DNA from: Candidatus Berkelbacteria bacterium
GTDB lineage: Bacteria; Patescibacteriota; UBA1384; JAHJRZ01
Assembly (NCBI GenBank): GCA_026397195.1
Contig: JAPLVI010000040.1
Span: 1-10,626, forward strand
Length of the DNA: 10,626 nt
Direction: 5' to 3'
Within the stretch, counting starts at the first letter, position 1. Each line of letters starts with the position of its first letter. The position numbers and the translations under genes are program-made. Positions 1 to 7,857 of this stretch are shown here, piece after piece. The notes beneath the pieces are model-generated. The model was not told the origin of the DNA. It made no database searches and worked only from the letters and a program-made list of their open reading frames with translations.

Positions 1-189
1 GAATATGAAAAAAATAAATATACTCCGGTTTCTATAAATCTTTCGACCCTCAAAAAAACTGAATATGTTTTCGCGGGTGAAATTATTAAACCAACTTCAA
101 TCGAATATATTGAGGCAAAAAACTCAATTATTTTCGTTGACCAGAATAAGGCAGGGCTTTTATTTTTAACGACTAAAGAATACGAGTGA
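1..189 (+). CDS. 3' end of an unidentified protein (partial)
   Basis: Frame 1 is open from the first base to a TGA at 187-189 and gives the last 62 residues of a protein whose start lies outside the window. The visible part is polar with alternating hydrophobic residues (for example EYVFAGEIIKP, then NSIIFVDQNKAGLLFLTTKEYE), which fits a small beta-rich domain. I see no catalytic motif, no membrane segment and no family I recognise. It is on the same strand as the giant gene starting at 342, with 152 bp between them occupied by a palindromic element, so co-transcription is possible but not shown. Plain AT-rich codon use and an uninterrupted frame support it being coding. Function unknown. Confidence 0.6.
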   Translation, partial: EYEKNKYTPVSINLSTLKKTEYVFAGEIIKPTSIEYIEAKNSIIFVDQNKAGLLFLTTKEYE

Positions 190-194
190 AAAAC

Positions 195-332
195 GAAATC
201 CTAAATACTAAATCCTAATTTCTAAACAATATCAAATGCTCAAAATTCAAAAAACAAAAGACAGCTACCTTAAACATTTGAATTTATAATTTTGTATTTG
301 TTTAGGATTTAGAGTTTAGAATTTAGAGTTTT
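195..332. repeat. Imperfect AT-rich palindrome, about 138 bp, MITE-like
   Basis: The left arm (about 195-258, built on 'aaatcctaaatactaaatcc' followed by 'caaatgctcaaaattcaaa') is roughly the reverse complement of the right arm (about 272-332: 'catttgaattta' followed by 'gtttaggatttagagttt'). Both arms contain degenerate tandem units of the type CTAAATNCTAAAT / ATTTAGNATTTAG. It fills nearly the whole gap between the two plus-strand genes and ends about 10 bp before the start codon at 342. No ORF is inside. It looks like a small non-autonomous palindromic repeat; mobility is inferred, as only one copy is in this window. A TATAAT at 285-290 inside it could serve as a -10 for the downstream gene, but no convincing -35 is present. 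Confidence 0.55.
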
Positions 333-341
333 AACTATATT

Positions 342-3300
342 ATGGCTGTTGACCCAATCAGACATCCTGAAAAAAAGAAAAAGAAAAAAGGCGAGCCTGA
401 AACCAGAGAGGGCAAAGCAAGACAAGATTACGCCGCAAAACAAATTGAGGCGGACCGTCGTGCCGCTGCCGCTCTTGGTGGTGCTGAAACCCCCTATGGT
501 GCTCCTCAAACAAGGCCTCGAAGATATGCTCCGGAAGAACAAGAAGAACCTGAAGAACAAAGAGAAAGAAGAAGAGGAGGGAGAAGAGGAGGACGACGCA
601 AGGGAGAAAAAGAAAAAGAGAAAGGAAAAGAGGAAGAAACAAAAGAGGAGCCGGAAGAGAAACAACCGGAAGAAGAACCGGGGAAAGAACAGCCAGAAGA
701 AGGAGAAGTTAAAGAAGGGCCCGAAGGGGAAGCTAAGCCCGGAGAACAGCCGGAGGGTGAGGGTACACCTGGAGAGGTTCCTCCCGGTGAAGTTGAACCT
801 GGGGTCCCTCCAGAGGCAGCCCCGGGAGCTACCCCCGAAGTCGCGGCCGAAGGAACAAAAGATGTTCTAGCTGCCGAGGGCGGCAAGGACTTAGCAGAGG
901 CAGAAGTAGCCAAAGATGTTGTTGAGGCAGAAGTAGCAAAGGACGTCGGGGGAGAAATTGTTTTGGGTGAAGCCACCGGGGGAGTTTCAATCTTAGCTCA
1001 AATCGCTGCGGCAATTGTTATAATTATAGTTATTATTCTTATTGTCATTATTGTTCTTGTGCTTGTGGGGCAAATTGGGGGTGCAGGGCGATCTCCCAAA
1101 CAAGACCCCAACCCAAACTCTCAAGCTGATATGACCGATCGCGGCAAGGCAATTGCCAATGCCGGGGGCGGAGTGAATAGCCTGGTTCAAGCTAAAGGAA
1201 TGGCGGGTGATGATTCATATAATCAAGCCAAAACCGAAATAAACAATGCAGTTAATCAAACAGCCCAAGGCAACTCAATATTCCCTAAGGCTTTGGCACA
1301 AAGTCCTTCAACCAGTTCTGGTGGAAGTCTTCGTGATCTGTCCCAAGAATTAAGTGTAGATCTGGAGGTTTTACAGAGCGGAGCAGGAGACGATGTTTAT
1401 GTCGCTAACAAAACAGATAAAATAACTACTCTTACTAATCAATTGAAAGATAAAACTAATACTTGTTTGGGAACTGATAATAATTGCAAAACAATCAACG
1501 AAAATGCTGATAAAATCGGCAAAATAATGAATGAAATTAAAACTTATACCTACACCAAAAAAGATGTAACAATGGACGGCAAAGAAACGATTGTTAAGAC
1601 CCAATCAGGCATTGAAATCAATCCACTCGATCTGCAATATATCAAAGATAATAAAGTTGATATCAGGGTGTTACGTTTGATAAACCATCTGGCAGAAGCG
1701 GGGTGGGACAGGCTTAAAATTTCACGTATTGTTGATTTTGATCCCAACGATGATGAATCACGCGTGGCAACTGAAGATGAGGCGACCGTTTCAGCCCATA
1801 ACTCTGGTCAAGCAATTGATATTTCTATTGTTGGTACTTATACCTGCAAAAAGAAAGACTTCACCGGCTCTAAGACCTATCATCTGCCCTGCTATGTCTA
1901 CTATCAAACTGGCGCCAAGCCAAATATGCTAATACCCTATGGTAATCCTCGGGGCGATTCATTCAATGAAATTTTTACTAATTTCTCCTTTGATGAAGCC
2001 TCAAAACTACTAAATAGCGGAAATTTTGATGGAGGTAACTTTTCTGATTTTCTGGTCCAGGCAGGAATTAATGCCTTGATTCAACAAACCGGAATGACCC
2101 CCGCCATCTATGAATTTCCAACGACTGATTCTGGATTTGGTGCTTATGCCATGGGTCAGAGTTTGGAATTAGACCCCGATACCTTTATTCGAATGGCCCA
2201 GACACAAAATGATGACACGGCTTGGGGAACTTTAGGTTCAGGCATACTCGCTCAAGCAATGGGTATGCCCAGTGGTTCTTTTGAAGGCAGTAACACTGAT
2301 GAAATTTTAAGAAGTGTTGCCAATGCCTATATCAGAAAATCGCTAGGCATAGAAAGGACAAGCCCAACAAATGACTTTGGCCCACAGGGAATTGGGACAG
2401 CGCTACTTGAGAAAATTCTTTTCACTCGTGATCCACAGAAAACAAAAGAGCGATTACAGCTTTCTGATAATATCTTATCTAAAAGTTTAAACCTACCACC
2501 AGAAATTGCTTCAAGTTATCTATCGGGAAGTTCAGATTATGGCCAATTCGCCGCCGCAGTTGGCAATAATGAAATTACCCAGCTGAGTTATGCTTATAAA
2601 GGTGCGGGATTAGAGAGGGCTCTGGGTATTCCTCAAGGCTCCTGGTCAGGAGTAACAACTAATAACGGCGATACCCTTAGGCGCGTCGGGGCAGCCATTC
2701 TCGCCCGTTATACATTGATGGATGAGGATGGAGCTTACCAAAATCCTGACTCTTTCGTAAATAATATTGATAAACAAGCGGTGGTAAATATCACGGTTAT
2801 CACTCAGAAAGATTTTGCTAATCTCGTTAAAGGGCAAGACACGACCAATAAGCTAAAAACAGTCGCCGATAATTTCATTAAAAATAAAAGCAACCAGGAT
2901 TTAAACTTTGCAATCCGCGACGGTCTTAATAAAAATAATATTGATGCAGCTAAACTAACCGGGGATAATTTTAAGTCTATCTTTTCGCCAAAAATCTTAA
3001 ACAATCTTCTTATTGCCGCCAATAATTCGCTATTAGAGCGAAGTATTTATTCCTATCAAGCTAGTTTCGGTGATTACACGATGAGCACGAGCGATATCGA
3101 ACGTGTTCGAAGGGGTGATATATCTTCGGTGGCCTATAAATTAGCGGGTGGTCTCTTCGATAAAGAGCTTGGGCTGCCAATAGGCTTCACTCAAGGATTA
3201 GTAGAAAACCGAGAGGCGCCGCGTGATATTTTGGCCAAAGCCGGTATCTCACTTCTAGCCCAGGCTTTGGGTATTAATATATCTGGAGAGGTTTTGAATC

Positions 3301-5153
3301 AGTCTTGGTATGATCCTGGAGTAATTCCCAAGCGTCTCGCTCAAACCAAAATTGAATCTAATGGTCTTAAAGATAATACTTTCACTGGCAATATAGATAA
3401 TGTTATTACCGCTAATGGAATAAAACCAGTAGTCGCTGCTTTAGGATTAAGTGAAGAAGAATTTGGACTCGTTAGATCCGGGCAAACAAATGATTATATT
3501 AGAAGCAAGCTTTATGGCATCGATGCAGCCTTGGGTATTCCCAATGGAACATCTCTTGCTTTTGCCACAGGATCAGTTACAGCCGATCAAGTGATTTCTT
3601 CTCTAGCGGCAAGCCTTACTCAAACTATTCAAACGGGCGGAATTCAGGGTCTGGCAACTAAGCTTGGTTTAGATGCACAGCATCTACCCGCAGGCGATTT
3701 ATTAGGAGCGTTTTTAGGTCAGGATACGGCAACCCTAGTTAATTTCTTTTCTTCCCTTTCGGATAGTTCAATCAATCAAGACTTATTAACAAGCAATAAT
3801 TTCTTTTCTTCACTCGTTTCAACGAATGATGCTACTCTTCAAAATATTGTCGCAACCGAGGGGATAAAAATTCTCTCGCAATTAATTAATAATTCACAAG
3901 TAAATCAAATAGCTAGTATTTTTATAAATGAATACCTTAATGGCGGTCCTTATTCGGTTCCAAGTATTTTGCAAAGTTCAACTGGGATAACTAATACTCA
4001 AGATGCAGGCGCTTTTGTTCTCGGTCAAGCAAGAAGTGCAATTTCTTATTGGGGAATAGGACAAATCACCAACGCTGTTAACCAAACCTTCGGCAATGTA
4101 GGTATTAATTATGATCAAGCCCGGGTTCTTTTTAAAGGCGACGAAAACACAGCCCAGGCTGTTTATCAGCAGGTTATAGCAAGAGGCGGCTCAACAGATG
4201 AGGCCTCGCAAGCGTATCGGGATGCGATGAATCAATCTCGGGCGACAGCGGGTAAAAATGTCGGTTATGCTTATATGGATTTGGGATTAAACAGGCTTGA
4301 TCCAAGCATTCCATATGGCGCATCGAGAATTTTAGTCGAAGGAACAAGTGAACAAAAAACTCAATTTATTCTTGATTATTTTGCGAGTAAAATCCAAATC
4401 GGGGGAATACCGCTTTCCGGAGAAACACTACAAGGTGTAATAAATTATTTCAACAACGGTGATTTTGATGATTTAAGCCCTCAGGTTTTTGCCATGGCTG
4501 ATAATGCCTTGGGTCTGCCTCCAGGAACTGTCCAAACAATCCAGGAATTTATTCAAAATAATGGAGAATTTGGTTTTGATGTTTCAAGTATGGACAATTG
4601 GGCTGATGCCAGTTTTGATGGGTGGTTTGAAAAACAAACCGGTTTTGATATTGGCGCGGTGATTAATATTGAACAGTCGATAGCGAGTGGTCAGCTTACT
4701 TTCACCGGTGATCCAGAATCAATGGCCATCAATCTTCTGACTAACTGGCTAATTGGGGAATTTGGATCAAAAATAGATTCAGCCTTAGGGATGCCTGGTT
4801 TTACGAGTGCCCTTGTTACCGGCCTTTTAACCCAAAACTGGATTCCTATGGCGATGGTTCTTATCAGCAAATTATTTGGCTTCTCTATCCACTGCCAAGA
4901 CCCAGTAGCCGTGACTCGGGAACATATCAGGACTCTTTTGGGGCAAACCCTTGAAGCGCCAGACGTCCCGAGCCAGATTGCCGTCTACCGTCAAGAAGAC
5001 GTTAATTATTATAGTGGCCTTAAGGATAATGGTGACGCCGATTTACGCTTGAGAAATGTGCTTTACGAGAAATACGGCCCGGTTTATTCCAGAATGTATA
5101 AAGGCATGTTCACCCTCCCCTGGGCTTTCGACCACGTTCATATTGGTTATTAA
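342..5153 (+). CDS. Giant membrane-anchored repeat protein with a split M15-peptidase-like signature
   Basis: 1603 residues, family not recognised. Residues 1-213 are low complexity: a poly-Lys stretch near 11-17, Arg/Gly-rich and Lys/Glu-rich blocks, then Pro/Glu/Gly-rich sequence. Residues about 218-242 are one Ile/Val/Leu membrane segment. The basic N-terminus suggests inside-in topology with about 1360 residues outside. Residues about 425-520 carry S-A-H486-N-S-G-Q-A-I-D493, matching the HxxGxAxD zinc motif of M15 (VanY/DD-carboxypeptidase-like) peptidases. The protein ends D1597-H-V-H1600-I-G-Y, matching the D/E-x-x-H catalytic-acid plus third-ligand motif of that family. Between them, about 530-1515, are roughly twelve 'ALG[ILM]PxG' units. 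All five Cys (375, 382, 502, 517, 1518) lie outside the repeats. ATG at 342 is the first start and has no Shine-Dalgarno. Inference: a surface enzyme acting on peptidoglycan or a partner cell. A large structural surface protein with a dead peptidase fold is the alternative. Confidence 0.85.
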   Translation: MAVDPIRHPEKKKKKKGEPETREGKARQDYAAKQIEADRRAAAALGGAETPYGAPQTRPRRYAPEEQEEPEEQRERRRGGRRGGRRKGEKEKEKGKEEETKEEPEEKQPEEEPGKEQPEEGEVKEGPEGEAKPGEQPEGEGTPGEVPPGEVEPGVPPEAAPGATPEVAAEGTKDVLAAEGGKDLAEAEVAKDVVEAEVAKDVGGEIVLGEATGGVSILAQIAAAIVIIIVIILIVIIVLVLVGQIGGAGRSPKQDPNPNSQADMTDRGKAIANAGGGVNSLVQAKGMAGDDSYNQAKTEINNAVNQTAQGNSIFPKALAQSPSTSSGGSLRDLSQELSVDLEVLQSGAGDDVYVANKTDKITTLTNQLKDKTNTCLGTDNNCKTINENADKIGKIMNEIKTYTYTKKDVTMDGKETIVKTQSGIEINPLDLQYIKDNKVDIRVLRLINHLAEAGWDRLKISRIVDFDPNDDESRVATEDEATVSAHNSGQAIDISIVGTYTCKKKDFTGSKTYHLPCYVYYQTGAKPNMLIPYGNPRGDSFNEIFTNFSFDEASKLLNSGNFDGGNFSDFLVQAGINALIQQTGMTPAIYEFPTTDSGFGAYAMGQSLELDPDTFIRMAQTQNDDTAWGTLGSGILAQAMGMPSGSFEGSNTDEILRSVANAYIRKSLGIERTSPTNDFGPQGIGTALLEKILFTRDPQKTKERLQLSDNILSKSLNLPPEIASSYLSGSSDYGQFAAAVGNNEITQLSYAYKGAGLERALGIPQGSWSGVTTNNGDTLRRVGAAILARYTLMDEDGAYQNPDSFVNNIDKQAVVNITVITQKDFANLVKGQDTTNKLKTVADNFIKNKSNQDLNFAIRDGLNKNNIDAAKLTGDNFKSIFSPKILNNLLIAANNSLLERSIYSYQASFGDYTMSTSDIERVRRGDISSVAYKLAGGLFDKELGLPIGFTQGLVENREAPRDILAKAGISLLAQALGINISGEVLNQSWYDPGVIPKRLAQTKIESNGLKDNTFTGNIDNVITANGIKPVVAALGLSEEEFGLVRSGQTNDYIRSKLYGIDAALGIPNGTSLAFATGSVTADQVISSLAASLTQTIQTGGIQGLATKLGLDAQHLPAGDLLGAFLGQDTATLVNFFSSLSDSSINQDLLTSNNFFSSLVSTNDATLQNIVATEGIKILSQLINNSQVNQIASIFINEYLNGGPYSVPSILQSSTGITNTQDAGAFVLGQARSAISYWGIGQITNAVNQTFGNVGINYDQARVLFKGDENTAQAVYQQVIARGGSTDEASQAYRDAMNQSRATAGKNVGYAYMDLGLNRLDPSIPYGASRILVEGTSEQKTQFILDYFASKIQIGGIPLSGETLQGVINYFNNGDFDDLSPQVFAMADNALGLPPGTVQTIQEFIQNNGEFGFDVSSMDNWADASFDGWFEKQTGFDIGAVINIEQSIASGQLTFTGDPESMAINLLTNWLIGEFGSKIDSALGMPGFTSALVTGLLTQNWIPMAMVLISKLFGFSIHCQDPVAVTREHIRTLLGQTLEAPDVPSQIAVYRQEDVNYYSGLKDNGDADLRLRNVLYEKYGPVYSRMYKGMFTLPWAFDHVHIGY
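897..947 (+). repeat. Short tandem repeat (27-bp period) in the giant gene
   Basis: Two near-identical 24-bp units start at 897 and 924 ('gaggcagaagtagc' in each) and encode EAEVAKDV twice. Degenerate versions lie just upstream (AAEGTKDV, AAEGGKDL). They sit in the charged segment just before the membrane helix and would form an amphipathic helix-like spacer. This is probably slippage-prone low-complexity coding sequence. Confidence 0.7.
2151..4800 (+). repeat. Protein-level repeat array, 'ALG[ILM]PxG' units
   Basis: Within the giant gene the translated motif A/S-L-G-[ILM]-P-x-G, or a degenerate form, recurs at residues about 608, 639, 667, 715, 760, 942, 975, 1033, 1063, 1107, 1389 and 1481. 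Clear copies are AMGMPSG (639-645), ALGIPQG (760-766), ELGLPIG (942-948), ALGIPNG (1063-1069) and ALGLPPG (1389-1395). Each is typically followed by a short polar stretch with a Gly, then a helix-like run such as 'ILxxAGxxLLAQ' leading into the next motif, so the unit is about 30-60 residues of loop plus helix. The DNA itself is diverged, so these are old protein repeats rather than recent tandem duplications. I do not recognise the repeat as a named family. Confidence 0.65.
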
Positions 5154-5157
5154 GAGA

Positions 5158-5330
5158 TGAACCCGGCCCCGCCTGCGGCGGGGTATCGGGGCGGAGATCG
5201 TTTCTAAGTTGCAGCTTCCGTCAGACCTGTCTCGGCCATGGTCTTGGACGGACCTCGGCTCGGGGTCTGCCGAGACGGGCCGCTGCATTTACTTGCCTTC
5301 ATCCCCGCCCAAGGGCGGGGTATTCAGGCT
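5158..5330. repeat. GC-rich structured interspersed element, copy 1
   Basis: Starts 4 bp after the stop of the giant gene with TGAAC and ends with a hairpin plus 'gtattcaggct'. It is strikingly GC-rich against AT-rich flanks. Hairpins seen: 5167-5183 (ccccgcc-tgc-ggcgggg), 5303-5320 (ccccgccc/gggcgggg), and a nested arm pairing 5210-5215 with 5282-5287 (tgcagc/gctgca) and 5229-5235 with 5270-5276 (gtctcgg/ccgagac). Both ends resemble the ends of copies 2 and 3; the middle differs. It lies between convergent genes (giant gene and the DciA-like gene) and may work as a bidirectional transcription barrier, although no T-tract follows the hairpins, so it is not a textbook intrinsic terminator. Confidence 0.75.
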
Positions 5331-5343
5331 AATATCCAATAAA

Positions 5344-5631
5344 TTATTCTTTGGGTAAATAAATAATTCTGAATGTTTTTATTTTAATCCTTTTTTGAAC
5401 TCTTTTGACAATTTCTTCTTCATTCATTTTAATTTTATGAAGAAGCGTTGGATCATCTGAAGATATTTTTAATCTTGAATCTTTGAAGGAAACTATCCGA
5501 ATTTTCTCTTTGGCTTCAGGAATTAATTCTTTTACTATAGTATCTGCTAGATAACAGATTTGAGGGGTAAGTAAAAGAGATGGGTTGGCCAATTGATTCT
5601 TTTTGATTACCCTATTAATCGGCTCAAACAT
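5344..5631 (-). CDS. DUF721 / DciA-like protein, putative helicase-loading factor
   Basis: 95 residues starting at the ATG at 5631. DciA (DUF721) proteins help load the replicative helicase in bacteria without DnaC/DnaI. Here the call rests on the C-terminal half, where 'VSFKDSRLKISSDDPTLLHK' followed by a helix and 'KIKTFRIIYLP' resembles the DUF721 pattern (a strand ending in L-x-I-x-S/V, helix, then a final strand), and on position directly after recF, a common place for DUF721 genes. The N-terminal helix has the usual spacing, but I do not see the conserved W-x-x-I-V-G, so the assignment is moderate. The start overlaps the recF stop by 8 nt (ATGTTTGA), implying translational coupling. It is the last gene of the dnaN-recF run and ends 13 bp before GC-rich element copy 1. 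Confidence 0.6.
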   Translation of the reverse strand: MFEPINRVIKKNQLANPSLLLTPQICYLADTIVKELIPEAKEKIRIVSFKDSRLKISSDDPTLLHKIKMNEEEIVKRVQKRIKIKTFRIIYLPKE

Positions 5632-6733
5632 AGACAGTATTTTTAAGTTGAATTATTTTTATTTGTTCACCATCAATTGTTTTGGCTAAATCTTTTTTGG
5701 TTGAGGAGATAATGGATTGATAATTATTTAAAATTAAATTGCCAAGGGCAAGGGATCGTTTTTCATCAAGTTCGGAGAAAATATCATCAAGAAGAATGAC
5801 GGGTTTGTCACCTGTTTCTTTCTTAATGTAGTCAGCTTCAGCCATTTTTAAAGCGACAATAATACTTCTTATCTCTCCTCTTGAACAAAAAGAGGCAGCG
5901 TCGTGTTTTTGATAGTGAAAACGGATATCGTCTCGATGGGGTCCATATAGGGTATTACCATATTTAAGCTCAAAATTAATCTCAGAAGCTACTCTTTCGG
6001 TAAAGGCGCTTTCTATCTCTTGATCTTGGTTAAATGCAAAAGAAGGATGATAGCGAATCTCAAGTCTCTGTTTTTTTTTATTCACAATTGTTTGATGATA
6101 TTTCTCAAGCGGCCCAGATAAGTCATTTAATACCTCTTTTCGCGTCCGCATTATTCGAGAGCCAACTTCCACTAACTTCATGTCCCAAAAAATAATTTCA
6201 TCCTTTTCTCGTCTTTCAAGGGCAATCTCTTTTAAAAGTTTATTTCTATTGATTAATATTTTCTTATATTCAATTAAGTCGATTAAATAAAGCGGGCTGA
6301 TTTGCGAAAGAAGAATATCAATAAAACGGCGGCGCTCTGCAGGGCTGCCATTGATTATTTCTAGGGTCTCGGGGGAGAAGTAAACAGTTTTGAATACTCC
6401 AATGATGTTTTTTGGTTCGACTACCACACCATCAAAAGAAAAAGTTTTACTACCGTTTTCTTTTCTCCGATTGAGTTCAAGTCTAACTGTTTTTGTTCCT
6501 TTGTTTTTATTAAACAAAACCAATTCCAAAAAGGATTTTTGGCTAGACCAATTGATTAAATCTTGATTTCTGGCCGCGCGGGGAGATTTAGAAGTCGAAA
6601 GTAAAAAGATTGCCTCAAGAATACCTGTTTTTCCAGAACCGTTCGGACCCAAAAGAAGATTGGTGCTTTCAAAATCAATTTCGGTCTTTTTATGATTACG
6701 AAAGTTTAAGAGTTTTAAATGCTTAATCCTCAC
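5624..6733 (-). CDS. recF: DNA replication and repair protein RecF
   Basis: 369 residues, the normal RecF length. RecF is an SMC-like ABC ATPase that binds gapped DNA and, with RecO and RecR, helps load RecA. Visible motifs: N-terminal 'LKLLNFRNH'; Walker A GPNGSGKT at 29-36; the family motif 'GSPAERRRFID' at 129-139; GPHRDD at 264-269; the ABC signature region SRGEIRS at 284-290; Walker B with D-loop 'VILLDDIFSELDEKR' at 312-326. The start is GTG at 6731-6733, 5 nt after the dnaN TAG, with no Shine-Dalgarno in that gap, so it is probably translated by coupling to dnaN. The stop overlaps the DciA-like start. The order dnaN-recF-DUF721 is typical of an origin region. Nothing is missing from the ATPase core. 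Confidence 0.95.
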   Translation of the reverse strand: MRIKHLKLLNFRNHKKTEIDFESTNLLLGPNGSGKTGILEAIFLLSTSKSPRAARNQDLINWSSQKSFLELVLFNKNKGTKTVRLELNRRKENGSKTFSFDGVVVEPKNIIGVFKTVYFSPETLEIINGSPAERRRFIDILLSQISPLYLIDLIEYKKILINRNKLLKEIALERREKDEIIFWDMKLVEVGSRIMRTRKEVLNDLSGPLEKYHQTIVNKKKQRLEIRYHPSFAFNQDQEIESAFTERVASEINFELKYGNTLYGPHRDDIRFHYQKHDAASFCSRGEIRSIIVALKMAEADYIKKETGDKPVILLDDIFSELDEKRSLALGNLILNNYQSIISSTKKDLAKTIDGEQIKIIQLKNTVYV

Positions 6734-6738
6734 AAATT

Positions 6739-7857
6739 CTAATCTCCGTCTGTTTTAAGAGGCATAATAACGTAGAGGTAGTCTCTGTCCTTTGCCGGTT
6801 TAATTATCCCGGGATTCAAGTGCCCCGTCATTTCAAAATCAACGCTCTCTTCTCCCCCTAAGACATTTAATGCATCAATGATAAATTTGGCATTAAAGGC
6901 GATTTTATTATCTTTGCCCACAACTTCTCCATTTATGGTCGATTTATTATCTCCCAGTTGATTAGAGGTGGCTTCAACTTTAATTAATCCGGCTTTATCA
7001 AAATTGAGCTGGACTGAATTAGCCGAGTCTTCCGCAAAAAGATTAACCGTTTTGATGGTGCTGACAAAATCCTTAGATTTAAGAACTGCTTTTGTTTCGT
7101 GTTCTTTAGGAATAATTTGTTCATATTCAGGGAATTCACCCTCAATTAAACGAGAAATAATCTCTACACCAACCATATTAAAAGCAATTTGATTTTCATT
7201 AAATCTGATTGCGACCGTCATTGGTTCTAATATTGAAAGTATTCTTGCTACTTCTTGCGCGGTTTTTAGAGGGACGATAAAGGCAAAGTCTTCTATTTTT
7301 TCAAGGGCTTCGTCTTTGATCTTTTTTTCCGCCAAACGATAACTATCGGTCGCGACAAGTTTTAATTCATCACCCTTTTTTTTAAAACATACTCCGCAAA
7401 GAACCGGCCTTGTATCGTCGGTTGCTGCGGCAATAATTACTTTATTTAAAGCATTTAAAAGATCGCTGCTTTTTATATTAATTTTTGGCTCTTCTTTAAT
7501 TTTTGGAATAAGGGGAAACTCAGAAGCATCAATTCCTCTAATATGAGCTATGCTGTGTTTGCTTTTAACAGCTAAAACGCTGTCTTTAAGGATAATCTTT
7601 ATTTTTTTATCATGATTTCCAGCAATAAAATCACATAAAAGACGGGATGGCACCGTGATTCTTCCTTCGTTTATAACTTTGGCACCAATTATCGCTTTTA
7701 TTGCAATTTCAAGATCAGTTGAGGTAATAATTAATTTCCCTTGTTTGGCTTCAAGTAAAACATTATTTAATACAGGAAGCGTTGCTTTTAAACCAACTAA
7801 TCTGCCGGAGAGGGTTAACCCTTTATTTAATTTTTCTTGTACACAGGATAGTTTCAT
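6739..7857 (-). CDS. dnaN: DNA polymerase III beta subunit (sliding clamp)
   Basis: 372 residues, the standard length for the three-domain ring-forming clamp that tethers the replicative polymerase to DNA. Evidence: the N-terminus 'MKLSCVQEKLNKGL' leading to 'LKATLPVLNNVLLEA', the usual beta-clamp opening; 'ITSTDLEIAI' at about 44-53; an internal 'DDTRPVLCGVCF' marking domain 2; and the C-terminal 'DRDYLYVIMPLKTD', matching the family ending D-x-x-YLYV-[IL]MP. Start ATG at 7855-7857, preceded by AT-rich sequence with only a weak purine run (aaagaaaa), no real Shine-Dalgarno. It is separated from dnaA by 334 bp, wider than a tight dnaA-dnaN operon, because that gap holds a DnaA-box cluster and a GC-rich repeat. 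It therefore probably has its own promoter. recF follows after 5 nt. Confidence 0.96.
   Translation of the reverse strand: MKLSCVQEKLNKGLTLSGRLVGLKATLPVLNNVLLEAKQGKLIITSTDLEIAIKAIIGAKVINEGRITVPSRLLCDFIAGNHDKKIKIILKDSVLAVKSKHSIAHIRGIDASEFPLIPKIKEEPKINIKSSDLLNALNKVIIAAATDDTRPVLCGVCFKKKGDELKLVATDSYRLAEKKIKDEALEKIEDFAFIVPLKTAQEVARILSILEPMTVAIRFNENQIAFNMVGVEIISRLIEGEFPEYEQIIPKEHETKAVLKSKDFVSTIKTVNLFAEDSANSVQLNFDKAGLIKVEATSNQLGDNKSTINGEVVGKDNKIAFNAKFIIDALNVLGGEESVDFEMTGHLNPGIIKPAKDRDYLYVIMPLKTDGD

Noticed and set aside
349..870. Plus-strand Lys/Arg-rich open frame overlapping the start of the giant gene
   Set aside because: A shifted reading of the same purine-rich tract; it stops before the membrane segment and has no independent start signal.
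506..976. Minus-strand 156-codon Ser/Pro/Gly-rich open frame, and the minus-strand frames at 309-665 and 358-642
   Set aside because: They are antisense to the purine-rich, stop-poor coding sequence of the giant gene and have composition expected from its complement, with no recognisable domain.
3741..3811. 14-nt direct repeat (aatttcttttcttc) at 3741 and 3798
   Set aside because: Short, low complexity, and explained by two NFFSSL codon runs in the giant protein.
5167..5183. Classic intrinsic terminator after the giant gene
   Set aside because: The stem is strong but no T-tract follows on either strand, so I describe it only as a hairpin within the repeat.
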